Assembly (NCBI RefSeq): GCF_026168105.1
Contig: NZ_LBMW01000004.1
Location: 224,692 to 288,691 of the forward strand
DNA from: Streptomyces hygroscopicus
GTDB lineage: Bacteria > Actinomycetota > Actinomycetes > Streptomycetales > Streptomycetaceae
Length of the DNA stretch: 64,000 nucleotides
Reading direction: 5' to 3'
The position numbers and the translations under genes are program-made. Positions 8,028 to 15,055 of this stretch are shown here, in pieces (within the stretch, counting starts at the first letter, position 1; each line of letters starts with the position of its first letter). The notes beneath the pieces were generated by a model. The model made no database searches and was not told where the DNA came from. It saw nothing but the letters and a program-made list of their open reading frames with translations.

Positions 8028-8516
8028 ATGGCATTACAGACCATCGAGCGGGTGACGGGCCGATCGCTCGTCGACCCCGCCTTCTTCGAGCGGCTGTCCC
8101 GCCGCGTCGCGAAGAACCACGGCCTGGACGGGGGGACGGCCGAAGCCGTCACGGACCAGGCCCTGGCCTACCTCGCCACGTGCGCTCAGAAGCCGAAGGA
8201 CGCGCCGTCGCTGTTCATGAGTCGCGCGGTCGACCCGGCGTGGCACGAGTTCATGCTGTACACGGAGCAGTACGACCGGTTCTTCGCTGACCACGGGTGG
8301 GAGAAGGTCAACCACAACCCGTGCGACGGCGGGGTGAACGGAGACCAGGTCTACCCGCCCGCGGCCGAAGTGCTCCCGCTCACCGTCGAGGCCATCCAGC
8401 AGGCCGGGTACGTCGTGATCCCGGAGCTGTGGCAGGCGGCCGTGGACTGCGAGGACACGTGCGGTGACGACGGCGGTGGCGGCAACCCGCTGCCGACGTG
8501 CGAGCACAGCATTTAG
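8028..8516 (+). CDS. Glycine-rich-domain (GRDP-like) protein with a TTA codon
   Basis: 162 residues starting at ATG 8028 with RBS TAGGAGAG. The central motif VDPAWHEFMLYTEQYDRFF followed by a late His resembles the conserved WH...Y core of glycine-rich-domain proteins (DUF1399-like), a family of unknown function common in actinobacteria. The tail is acidic with GDDGGGGN and two Cys. The third codon is TTA (8034-8036), extremely rare in Streptomyces, so translation may need the developmental tRNA BldA. Confidence 0.65.
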   Translation: MALQTIERVTGRSLVDPAFFERLSRRVAKNHGLDGGTAEAVTDQALAYLATCAQKPKDAPSLFMSRAVDPAWHEFMLYTEQYDRFFADHGWEKVNHNPCDGGVNGDQVYPPAAEVLPLTVEAIQQAGYVVIPELWQAAVDCEDTCGDDGGGGNPLPTCEHSI

Positions 8517-8532
8517 GCGAGATCAGGTAGGT

Positions 8533-8571
8533 GGTGCGGGTCTGTCTCGATAGCGTGGCCGGGCCCGCACC
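8533..8571 (+). other. GC-rich hairpin ahead of the 8599 gene
   Basis: Perfect 8-bp arms GGTGCGGG (8533-8540) and CCCGCACC (8564-8571) flank a 23-nt loop, with no T run. It may be a weak terminator for the transfer transcript or a leader structure of the next gene. Confidence 0.35.
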
Positions 8572-8598
8572 GCCCAGCACACGAGAGAGGCGCAAGGC

Positions 8599-9051
8599 AT
8601 GGCGAAGGACCTGACAGGCCGAGGCCGCGTCACGATCTTTCCGTTACTGCACGACTGGGAGACCAGCAGCCGCTGCGTACTCGCCTACACCACCGCCGAC
8701 AACGGCCTCACCGCTGTCCTCGGCGTCGTCCCCGTCGAAGGCAACACGTTCGAGCCCGGCGACCTGTTCGCGCTCGCCGGACGGCACGGCTTCATCGGCG
8801 AGTGGAAAGGCAACCACGAGCAGCGATGCGCCTGCTGGCTCGCCTGCACCGGCTCCGGCTCCCGCACGGTACGCAAGGCGCGCACGATCGACGCCGAGGT
8901 GGGATGGACGGTCGACATCGCGCGGGCCGTCGACCTCGACAGCGCGTACTACGGGCACCTTCGGGTTCACGCCGGCCGGATCACGCTCGACGACCCGAAA
9001 CTGATGGACCAAGCGCGCGCCCTCATTGCGGGCGAGCCGGTGGCGGTCTGA
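8599..9051 (+). CDS. Hypothetical protein
   Basis: 150 residues, RBS GAGAGAGG. A mixed alpha/beta soluble protein with CACWLAC in the middle (Cys-x-Cys-x3-Cys) and no recognisable catalytic motif. Preceded by a hairpin and followed by a strong terminator, so it may be a single-gene transcript. Family not recognised. Confidence 0.6.
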   Translation: MAKDLTGRGRVTIFPLLHDWETSSRCVLAYTTADNGLTAVLGVVPVEGNTFEPGDLFALAGRHGFIGEWKGNHEQRCACWLACTGSGSRTVRKARTIDAEVGWTVDIARAVDLDSAYYGHLRVHAGRITLDDPKLMDQARALIAGEPVAV

Positions 9052-9054
9052 CCG

Positions 9055-9252
9055 TTAGCCCGAAACACCTGAGCCCCGGCCATCATCGGCCGGGGCTTTC
9101 GTCGTTGGTGCGGGTACGGCGCGTGCGATCCACCGGTCGCCGCCGATCTGAGCGGGCAGCATGACGGGCACGTACCCCGCCTCCACCAGCTGGGCCAGGC
9201 CTTCGACGCACTCGTCCCGGCTGTCCGCCTGCACCCCGATCCGGATCCCCAT
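9055..9252 (-). CDS. Small hypothetical protein
   Basis: 65 residues reading leftward from an ATG at 9252. The first 45 residues, MGIRIGVQADSRDECVEGL onward, look like a folded ferredoxin-like or small alpha/beta domain; the rest is a disordered Ala/Pro/Gly tail. Its 3-prime end overlaps the terminator 9072-9097 and runs to four bases from the convergent gene. Unknown function. Confidence 0.5.
   Translation of the reverse strand: MGIRIGVQADSRDECVEGLAQLVEAGYVPVMLPAQIGGDRWIARAVPAPTTKAPADDGRGSGVSG
9072..9097 (+). terminator. Strong terminator between convergent genes
   Basis: Perfect 10-bp arms AGCCCCGGCC and GGCCGGGGCT around a 6-nt loop, followed by TTC. It ends the rightward transcript from 8599; it also overlaps the end of the leftward gene. 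Confidence 0.8.
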
Positions 9253-9305
9253 ACCCGCAGTGTGCCGTCCGGGGTGGGGGAGCGGGGCGGGAATCGGGAA
9301 GGCGG

Positions 9306-9530
9306 CTACTCCTTTGGTGTCTCCCGCAGGTCGGTTCGCGCGCCTTGGCCGGGCCGCTGGAAGCTGAGGATCGTGGCGGGCTTCCATACGGGCGATCGGC
9401 CGAAGACCTTGTCTGGCTCGGGGAGTTCTCCGCGCCCTCGAGATCGATAGGTGCGGATGGTCTGCGGGCTGACGCCCCAGTGTTCGGCGACGTCGCTGAT
9501 CGTCCAGTAGTCGGCGTTGGGGTCTGCCAT
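9306..9530 (-). CDS. MerR/Xis-like helix-turn-helix protein
   Basis: 74 residues from ATG 9530 with the RBS AAGGCGGG. The sequence YWTISDVAEHWGVSPQTIRT followed by YRSRGRGELPEPD and VWKPATILSF is the MerR-type/HTH_17 winged helix used by excisionases and small phage regulators. It reads leftward while the next gene reads rightward, with an operator-like inverted repeat in between, so it may be a phage switch regulator. An upstream GTG/ATG extension to 9602 is possible but would cross the operator region. Confidence 0.7.
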   Translation of the reverse strand: MADPNADYWTISDVAEHWGVSPQTIRTYRSRGRGELPEPDKVFGRSPVWKPATILSFQRPGQGARTDLRETPKE

Positions 9531-9603
9531 GGCCCGCCTTGTTGTCGGTGTGGTGTCGACAAAGTCTAGCGGCCTCAGCTCCTGGCACTTCGCTGCATTC
9601 ATG

Positions 9604-9637
9604 TTGACAAGGTTAGCCGTCTAGGCCTAACCTTGTC
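9604..9637 (+). promoter_or_regulatory. Sigma70-like promoter overlapped by an 11-bp inverted repeat
   Basis: TTGACA at 9604-9609 and TAACCT at 9628-9633 are spaced by 18 bases. The arms GACAAGGTTAG (9606-9616) and CTAACCTTGTC (9627-9637) form a perfect inverted repeat covering both elements. This is the layout of a repressor operator over a promoter driving the genes from 9671. A related half site GACAAAGTCTAG lies near 9558. The likely ligand is one of the element regulators. Confidence 0.65.
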
Positions 9638-9670
9638 TATGTCAGCAAGACGAAGTGGGGGGAAGTTCCA

Positions 9671-10012
9671 GTGATTGCCAGCAACCAGAAGCGCCGCGCC
9701 ACCGTCAAGGCCCGCGCCCGCACCAACCGCGCCGCCTCCCGCATCAACCGCCGCGGCAACGGCACCCTCGCCACCCACTGCATCGCCGCCGGCCTCGCGC
9801 CGAAGGAGGCCCGCTCCGTCGCCGGAACCCTCCGCAAGAAGGCCAAGGAACTCGGCATCACCGGCCGGACCGCCCGCATCCACGCCGGCCGCCACATGCG
9901 CAGCGACTGCCGCCGCTACACCCCGGCCGAGGTCGCCCGCATTGCCGTCATCTACCGCCCCCGCAAGGCCGCCTACAAGGCCGCCGCCGCCCGCCTCGCC
10001 CTCGCCGCCTAG
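9671..10012 (+). CDS. Small very basic protein
   Basis: 113 residues from GTG 9671 with RBS GGGGGGAAG. Arg, Lys and Ala make up about half the sequence, with a central region TARIHAGRHMRSDCRRYTP reading like an HTH or homeodomain-like helix pair, then YRPRKAAYKAAAARLALAA. Probably DNA binding. As first gene behind the TTGACA promoter and operator it may be an early regulator or nucleoid-type protein. Confidence 0.6.
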   Translation: MIASNQKRRATVKARARTNRAASRINRRGNGTLATHCIAAGLAPKEARSVAGTLRKKAKELGITGRTARIHAGRHMRSDCRRYTPAEVARIAVIYRPRKAAYKAAAARLALAA

Positions 10013-10023
10013 GAGAAGTAGAG

Positions 10024-10395
10024 ATGCGCGACATGGCCACCAGGGAAGCGCGGCTGCGCATCATGCGGCTGGCGCGTCAGCGGGACACGCTCAAGACGGT
10101 CTCCGGTGTCGAGCAGCGCACTTCCATAAACGACGCCCGCATAGCCCTGTGCATCGCCATGGGCCGGGACATCGACGACATCGACCCCACCTCCGGGCAC
10201 AGCCTCAGCCGCGAGTCCTACGAGTCCGTCCGCGGGGCCTGGCGGTGGAACATCCAAATGCACGGGTGGAACGAGTGGTGGGAGCGGAACCTCAACGAGG
10301 CGCTGGCCTGGTGGCGTGAGCGTCGCCCGGACTTCGTCGACGGCGACGACTGGGACGACTGGCTGGCCGGGATAGCCAAGGAGGACTCACCGTGA
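10024..10395 (+). CDS. Hypothetical protein
   Basis: 123 residues with RBS AGGAGAAGTAG. Basic N-terminal helix, Trp-rich second half (WRWNIQMHGWNEWWERNLNE, then an acidic DGDDWDDWL). Stop overlaps the next ATG. No family recognised; soluble. Confidence 0.6.
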   Translation: MRDMATREARLRIMRLARQRDTLKTVSGVEQRTSINDARIALCIAMGRDIDDIDPTSGHSLSRESYESVRGAWRWNIQMHGWNEWWERNLNEALAWWRERRPDFVDGDDWDDWLAGIAKEDSP

Positions 10396-10517
10396 TGCGC
10401 GCCCAGATATCCGGCCTGTGCCTGCTCCTGTCGCTGCTGTTCGCGGTCGTCGTCCTCGCCCCGTTCCACGTGAACGCCGTCACCCCGCAGCCCGCCGCCA
10501 CCGTCACCGCCCCGTAA
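10395..10517 (+). CDS. Single-span membrane or secreted peptide (40 aa)
   Basis: 40 residues; ATG overlaps the previous stop. One hydrophobic segment (residues about 5-24, LCLLLSLLFAVVVLAP) behind a short basic start, then a short Pro/Thr tail. It could be a membrane microprotein or a signal anchor. Followed within 10 bases by the phosphatase gene. Confidence 0.5.
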   Translation: MRAQISGLCLLLSLLFAVVVLAPFHVNAVTPQPAATVTAP

Positions 10518-10526
10518 GGAACCATC

Positions 10527-11270
10527 GTGCGCACCTATGCCACTGCCCAGCTGATAGGCGACCGCTCGCACCAGTGCGACGCCACCGCCGTGTCCACCGC
10601 CCCGTCCGGTGCCCGGGCGTATGTCCTGCTGGACGGCATCGGCTCCACGGACGAGGTCCGCGACTGGACCCGGCAGGCTGCCCGTCGTCTCGCCCGGGCG
10701 GCTGCCCGCCGCGGTGACGCTGAGGCCGGCCTGCGTGCCGTCTACGGCCGGTACGCGGCCGAACCGTGGCGGCAGGGTCCGTGGGCGCGCGAGCCGGAGG
10801 CGTGTGCGGTCGTTGCCGTCACCGCCCACGGCAAGCCGCTCACCGTCGCCTGGTGCGGCGATGCCCGCGCGTATCTTCTGACGCCGAGCGGCACCGTCCA
10901 CAGGCTCACCGCCGACCACAACCTGCGCCGGGTCTACCCGCCCAACGACATCCACGGCGGCGGGAACCGGAACATCGTCACATCCTGCCTCGGCAGCCCG
11001 GCATCGGACGACGAGGTGAAGAACCAGTCCGGGCATCCGGCGATCGAAGCCGTGACCCGCTACCCGGAAGACTGCCGGCTCCTCCTCGCCTCCGACGGGG
11101 CGTATGAGCCGCACGAGGACGCCGGGCGCCAACTGTCAGATCTCCTCGTCGGCGACCCGCGCGAGACGGCCCGCACGTTCGTGAAGACCGCGGTCGCCCA
11201 GGCCCGGACCGCCTACCAGCGCTCCGACAACGCCACCGTCCTCATTGCCGACCTCCGCACCACCAACTGA
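10527..11270 (+). CDS. PP2C/PPM-type protein phosphatase
   Basis: 247 residues from a GTG start. It keeps the PPM motif order: LLDGIGS with metal-binding Asp36-Gly37, then VAWCGDARAYLL near 110, LLLASDGAYE near 190 and the closing SDNATVLIADL near 233. Such enzymes are Mn/Mg-dependent Ser/Thr phosphatases. No kinase or membrane segment is attached. In a mobile element it could undo host Ser/Thr kinase signalling or act on an element protein; that is inference. The DGxG loop is slightly unusual (DGIGS). Confidence 0.8.
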   Translation: MRTYATAQLIGDRSHQCDATAVSTAPSGARAYVLLDGIGSTDEVRDWTRQAARRLARAAARRGDAEAGLRAVYGRYAAEPWRQGPWAREPEACAVVAVTAHGKPLTVAWCGDARAYLLTPSGTVHRLTADHNLRRVYPPNDIHGGGNRNIVTSCLGSPASDDEVKNQSGHPAIEAVTRYPEDCRLLLASDGAYEPHEDAGRQLSDLLVGDPRETARTFVKTAVAQARTAYQRSDNATVLIADLRTTN

Positions 11271-11284
11271 CGAAAGAGAGCCCC

Positions 11285-11605
11285 ATGCCCAACCCTGAGT
11301 TCGAACGCGAAGTCCTGTACATCGGCGGCCCGTGGGACGGGCAGACCCGGTGGGAGCCGAAGGCGTTCTTGCCGCCGGCGAACCAGATGCCGAACGGAGA
11401 GCGCGGCCTCACCGGGGCGTGGCCGGACGCGTGGCCCGCCGATGAGCCCCGCTACATGCCGGAGATCACGCACGGGGAGAACGGCTGCCAGGTCCGCTAC
11501 GTGTGGGCCAGGCTCACCGACCCGCACGCCCCGGCCTTGATCGAGCGCCCGGAATCCATCAAGGACTACAGCGACTACGACGACTACGACGAGGAGCCCT
11601 GGTGA
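11285..11605 (+). CDS. Hypothetical phage-type protein (YIGGPWDG motif)
   Basis: 106 residues. The start EVLYIGGPWDGQ is a beta-strand/turn motif common in small actinophage proteins of unknown function; the rest is Pro/Trp rich with an acidic Asp/Tyr tail (DYSDYDDYDEE). Good RBS (GAAAGAG). Part of the rightward run from 9671. Confidence 0.6.
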   Translation: MPNPEFEREVLYIGGPWDGQTRWEPKAFLPPANQMPNGERGLTGAWPDAWPADEPRYMPEITHGENGCQVRYVWARLTDPHAPALIERPESIKDYSDYDDYDEEPW

Positions 11606-11661
11606 CCGCCCGCCCGCCGCTGACCGCCCGCCTCGCCATCGCCGCCTAGGATCCCGCCGCC

Positions 11662-12096
11662 ATGCAGATCTGTCCCGTCCACAGCACCCTCTCCGAAGCC
11701 GACTGCACCGCCTGCCTCCGGGACTTCCTCGGACTCCTCGGCGCCAACGACCTCGTCTCCGTCCGGCCGCCCGGCATCACAGACGACCGTGACCTGCCAC
11801 TGCCGACAGGCCCGACGTGCGGCGGGATGAACCACGACAGCGCGGGCAACGAGGTCGTGTGCGAGCGCCCGGAACGCCACGAGGGTGACTGCGACGACGG
11901 CACCGGATTCATGTGGGACCACGACGAGAACTGCGGCTGCTTCGACGGCCCCGCCCCTGTCTCGCCGCTGGTCGAGCCCCGGCAGCACGACTTCGACGAC
12001 GACGCGCGCACCTGCCGTCGCGCGGACGACGCCCACTGGCTCGACCGCGACTGGGGCGACGAACCCGACGACCCCAGCGACCACTACCGGTACTGA
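11662..12096 (+). CDS. Cys/His-rich acidic protein
   Basis: 144 residues with about ten Cys and several His, for example CPVHSTLSEADCTAC and CERPERHEGDC, and a strongly acidic second half. Likely binds zinc at two or more sites; no catalytic motif seen. Function unknown. Confidence 0.6.
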   Translation: MQICPVHSTLSEADCTACLRDFLGLLGANDLVSVRPPGITDDRDLPLPTGPTCGGMNHDSAGNEVVCERPERHEGDCDDGTGFMWDHDENCGCFDGPAPVSPLVEPRQHDFDDDARTCRRADDAHWLDRDWGDEPDDPSDHYRY

Positions 12097-12137
12097 CCCC
12101 CGCTCTACGCTCAACCCACCGCCGAGAGGACCTCGCC

Positions 12138-12344
12138 ATGCAGGCTCGACTCGTCTCCTACAACAGCGGAGACAGCATTCCGGTCGGTGCCGCCGCCGAG
12201 CTGGACGGCAACTACCCCATCACCGTCACCGCGATCCACCTTGCCTACGACGACGAGGACACCGGCACGGTCACCATCCGGTACGAGTGGGGCGCGGTCG
12301 AGGACATCGACCCGGTCCGCCTCGGCGCCTATATCAGCGGCTGA
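12138..12344 (+). CDS. Small acidic hypothetical protein
   Basis: 68 residues with RBS GAGAGGACC. All-beta looking sequence with alternating hydrophobic residues and an acidic surface (YDDEDTGTVTIRYEW). Followed by a hairpin. Unknown function. Confidence 0.55.
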   Translation: MQARLVSYNSGDSIPVGAAAELDGNYPITVTAIHLAYDDEDTGTVTIRYEWGAVEDIDPVRLGAYISG

Positions 12345-12363
12345 CCCGCTCGTCCCACCGCCC

Positions 12364-12397
12364 CCGAGGCCCGCCCTGTCTGGGTGCGGGTCTTCGG
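12364..12397 (+). terminator. Imperfect terminator-like hairpin
   Basis: Arms CCGAGGCCCGC and GCGGGTCTTCGG pair with one bulge and one G-T pair. No T run. It probably ends the transcript of the genes before the lipoprotein. Confidence 0.45.
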
Positions 12398-12475
12398 CGT
12401 GCCCAGCCTCGAACGTACCGTCACAGATCCATCACACCACTTCCATGTACGGTGCACAGGTTGCATCATCGCCCG

Positions 12476-12994
12476 ATGAACAGAACCCTCACCGCCGCGG
12501 CCACCGCGCTCCTCCTCGCCAGTCTCGCCGCCTGCAGCAACAACTCCACCAGCGGATCGAGCGGCAACGACAAGCCCACCGCCGCGCCCGCCGCGAGCAC
12601 GTCTCTCGACGCCAGCACGGCGTTCACGCAGATCTCCGGCAAGGTCCACGCTGCGAAACTCTCCGACGTCGTCACCGCCGCCAACGACGGCAACCACCTC
12701 CTCGGCCGCCCCAACCAGTACACATCGAAGGTCGACTTCACCGACTCCCGGATCAAGGCGTCCGACGTCCAGTACACAAAGAAGGGCGACGTCGACCGGG
12801 GCGGCTCGATCGAGGTGTTCGCCGACCCGACGGACGCGCAGGCCCGCGCGAAGTACATCCAAGCCGTCACCAAGTCCATGCCGGCGCTCTCCGAGTACGA
12901 CTACGTCCACGGGACGGTCCTCGTGCGGGTCTCCCACTACCTGACCCCGACACAGGCCGGCGAGTACAAGGCGGCGGCCGACAGTCTCGGCTGA
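12476..12994 (+). CDS. Lipoprotein (superinfection or entry exclusion candidate)
   Basis: 172 residues. Signal peptide with a lipobox LAAC (Cys20) after a hydrophobic stretch of Leu/Ala, then a Ser/Gly/Asn linker and a soluble domain of about 125 residues with no known motif. Lipoproteins of prophages and conjugative elements often block superinfection or redundant transfer, so that role is possible here. It has its own upstream intergenic region of 131 bases and no strong RBS. The host could also gain another surface trait. Confidence 0.7.
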   Translation: MNRTLTAAATALLLASLAACSNNSTSGSSGNDKPTAAPAASTSLDASTAFTQISGKVHAAKLSDVVTAANDGNHLLGRPNQYTSKVDFTDSRIKASDVQYTKKGDVDRGGSIEVFADPTDAQARAKYIQAVTKSMPALSEYDYVHGTVLVRVSHYLTPTQAGEYKAAADSLG

Positions 12995-13010
12995 GCTGCA
13001 TACTGGCGGC

Positions 13011-13184
13011 ATGAGCGAGCTCGCCGATCCGGAGCCGTGGTCGTGCCCGGGTTGCGGGCGCCGTTGGGAGGATCTGCCGGTCGGCCATCACTGGACGTAC
13101 TCCGACGGCGGATCCTGCGGCGACGTGACCCGGCCGGTCAGCCCGGCCGAGTTCATGCAGGCGACGAGCAGGGAGCAGCGGTGA
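13011..13184 (+). CDS. Small zinc-ribbon protein, probably leaderless
   Basis: 57 residues; CPGCGRRWEDLPVGHHW holds Cys-x2-Cys and two His. There is no Shine-Dalgarno, but CATACT lies at 12999-13004, six bases before ATG, the distance expected if transcription starts at the start codon. The stop overlaps the next GTG. Zinc binding likely, role unknown. Confidence 0.6.
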   Translation: MSELADPEPWSCPGCGRRWEDLPVGHHWTYSDGGSCGDVTRPVSPAEFMQATSREQR

Positions 13185-13510
13185 GCGGTGTGTACGAGCG
13201 TGGTGGTCACGCGTCCGGCGACGTCACGGTCAACGAACTGGCCCCGCCGCCGGAGCTGTTCGTGCAGCGGCCTACGGCACTTGAAGGCAAAGTGGTCGAG
13301 GTGCCCGTGGAGGCTCGGATCGCCGCGAAGGCTCTACGTACAGCCTCCGATTGGCTGCCGGACGAGTACCGGGACATGCTCCGGGAAGCCGCCGACGACG
13401 CCGAAAGGGACTGGGACGGCGGCTGCTGCCCAGTCTGTCAGGAGACCTGGTGCGACGGCGGATGCCCGCTGGAAGAGGTTCGCGCCAAGATTCTGAAGGG
13501 CCAGCGATGA
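13181..13510 (+). CDS. Hypothetical protein with Cys cluster
   Basis: 109 residues from a GTG overlapping the previous stop. Central helix-rich part, then CCPVCQETWCDGGCP, four to five Cys that could bind zinc. Stop overlaps the next ATG. Family not recognised, but the C-terminal pattern recurs in Streptomyces phage and AICE proteins. Confidence 0.6.
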   Translation: MSGVYERGGHASGDVTVNELAPPPELFVQRPTALEGKVVEVPVEARIAAKALRTASDWLPDEYRDMLREAADDAERDWDGGCCPVCQETWCDGGCPLEEVRAKILKGQR

Positions 13511-13869
13511 GCGACACGACCCGCATGTTGGCGTGGCTGCGGGAGACCCTGGACGCCGCTGAGCAGGCGGCGCAGGAACTGGAGCGATGGACCCATGGCG
13601 CGCCGTTCGCGGCGTTCATGACCGATCCAATCATCGGCCCCTTCGGCGGCCAGGACCGAATCCGGAACTTCGCGACAGGACAAGCCGTAGCACGCCTCGC
13701 CGACCCCGCCGCGGTGCTGCGCCGGATCACCGCCGAGCGGAAGACCATCGCCGACTGCACGCGGGTCCTGGACAACGACCACTGGGGCGAGACCGCGTAC
13801 CTCGCCGAGGACACCATCCTCAACCTCGCCGAAGGCTGGGGCTGGACCGAGGAGACGAGCGGCCAGTAG
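13507..13869 (+). CDS. DUF6221-like protein
   Basis: 120 residues; ATG overlaps the previous stop. The start LAWLRETLDAAEQAA, the central ARLADPAAVLRRITAERKTI and the short C-terminal helix are the signature of DUF6221, a family found almost only in Streptomyces chromosomes, prophages and integrative elements. No enzymatic motif; function unknown. Confidence 0.75.
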   Translation: MSDTTRMLAWLRETLDAAEQAAQELERWTHGAPFAAFMTDPIIGPFGGQDRIRNFATGQAVARLADPAAVLRRITAERKTIADCTRVLDNDHWGETAYLAEDTILNLAEGWGWTEETSGQ

Positions 13870-13941
13870 TCGACGCCCGGCGTTGTCAACCCTCGCGTGC
13901 ACAATGGCCTCAGCAGCCGCACACGCCCCGGGAGGCCCGCC

Positions 13942-14679
13942 GTGCCCGCTCCCTGTCCTGGCCCGTGTAACAACGCCTGGCGCCGCGCCGAAACCACCCG
14001 CGAACAGACCGGAACCGAACACCACATACAGCCGTCCTGGGGCCAGCCCGCCCAATGCTGGGGCTGCGTCGACCGCACCCGGCAGCAGCTTGCCGAACTC
14101 CCCGAACTCCTCACCGCGATCCACCTCGAGGCCCTCTACGGCACCACCGCGAAGCTCACCGGAACCATCGGCCGTGCAGGCACCGTGAGTTGGCCCGGGC
14201 AGCCTGCCCGTCTCCTCATCGACCGGATTGTCGGGGAGATGACCGAGCTGCAGACCGACATTCTGAAGCTGCGGAACATCTGGTCCTCCGACTTCGAGCC
14301 CGGCCCGATCACGAGCGAGGGCCGTCACATCACCGGCCTGGTCCGCACGCTCGACGCCCACTGGGACTGGGCGATGCAGAACCACCCGGCCGCCGATGAG
14401 TCCTACGACCGGGAGAACGCGAACCCGGGCGGCCAGGTGGCTGGCTGGTATCACGCTGCGCTGCGGTTCACGAAGCAGGATGAGCAGCGGGATGTTCAAA
14501 GGCTCGCGCCGTGCCCGCGCTGTGAGGGCCCGTACCTGGTTGAGTCCCGTGACCTGCGGCTTGTTGGGGATCGGCCGTACATCGAGTGCAAGGATCCGGA
14601 CTGCCGTCGAGTGATGACGGGCGACGAGTACGACGCCTACGTCAAGACTCTGACCGGACAAGTCAAAGCTGCAGCTTGA
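13942..14679 (+). CDS. Zinc-finger hypothetical protein
   Basis: 245 residues. GTG 13942 is preferred because GGGAGG stands 7 bases upstream; an in-frame GTG at 13897 lacks an RBS. Cys pairs occur at both ends: CPGPC and CWGC near the start, CPRCEGPYL and CKDPDCRRVM near the end. The middle is helical and soluble. Such proteins are frequent in actinophage early regions; no function is known. Confidence 0.65.
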   Translation: MPAPCPGPCNNAWRRAETTREQTGTEHHIQPSWGQPAQCWGCVDRTRQQLAELPELLTAIHLEALYGTTAKLTGTIGRAGTVSWPGQPARLLIDRIVGEMTELQTDILKLRNIWSSDFEPGPITSEGRHITGLVRTLDAHWDWAMQNHPAADESYDRENANPGGQVAGWYHAALRFTKQDEQRDVQRLAPCPRCEGPYLVESRDLRLVGDRPYIECKDPDCRRVMTGDEYDAYVKTLTGQVKAAA

Positions 14680-14727
14680 CGCAGAGTAGCGTCATGCATG
14701 ATCCTGGGCGCACGTTCACCATGCTTG

Positions 14728-14755
14728 AAAGGCCTCGCGCGCACGCGGGGCCTTT
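14728..14755 (+). terminator. Terminator
   Basis: Arms AAAGGCCTCGCG (14728-14739) and CGCGGGGCCTTT (14744-14755) pair with one G-T pair around a 4-nt loop and end in TTT. It closes the 13011-14679 operon. Confidence 0.8.
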
Positions 14756-14784
14756 CGTGTTGTACGGGCTGTGAGGAGGCTGCC

Positions 14785-15009
14785 GTGGTTGACCTGTCGG
14801 TGGATCTCACGACGACCCGATGGACCGTCGCCCAGGCCGCCGAGGCTGCGCAGGTCACACCGAATGTGGTCCGGAACTGGCGGTATCGGGGCCTGCTGAC
14901 TGAGGTGGGACGCGACTACCGCGACCGGCCGTTGTTCCTCGCGATCGACGTGATCCGGGCGGAGAAGGCCACCCGGGAGAAAGCACGTCGCACCTACGCC
15001 GCAGCCTGA
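14785..15009 (+). CDS. Helix-turn-helix protein (MerR/Xis-like)
   Basis: 74 residues from GTG 14785 with RBS GAGGAGG. WTVAQAAEAAQVTPNVVRNW followed by YRGLLTEVGRD reads as a MerR-like HTH with the recognition helix and short wing. It sits alone between a terminator and the glycoside-hydrolase gene, which starts 46 bases later, and may regulate it. Rival excisionase candidate. Confidence 0.65.
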   Translation: MVDLSVDLTTTRWTVAQAAEAAQVTPNVVRNWRYRGLLTEVGRDYRDRPLFLAIDVIRAEKATREKARRTYAAA

Positions 15010-15055
15010 CCGCACCACACCGCACGCCAGCTCGGACACCGATGGGGGGTGCCCG

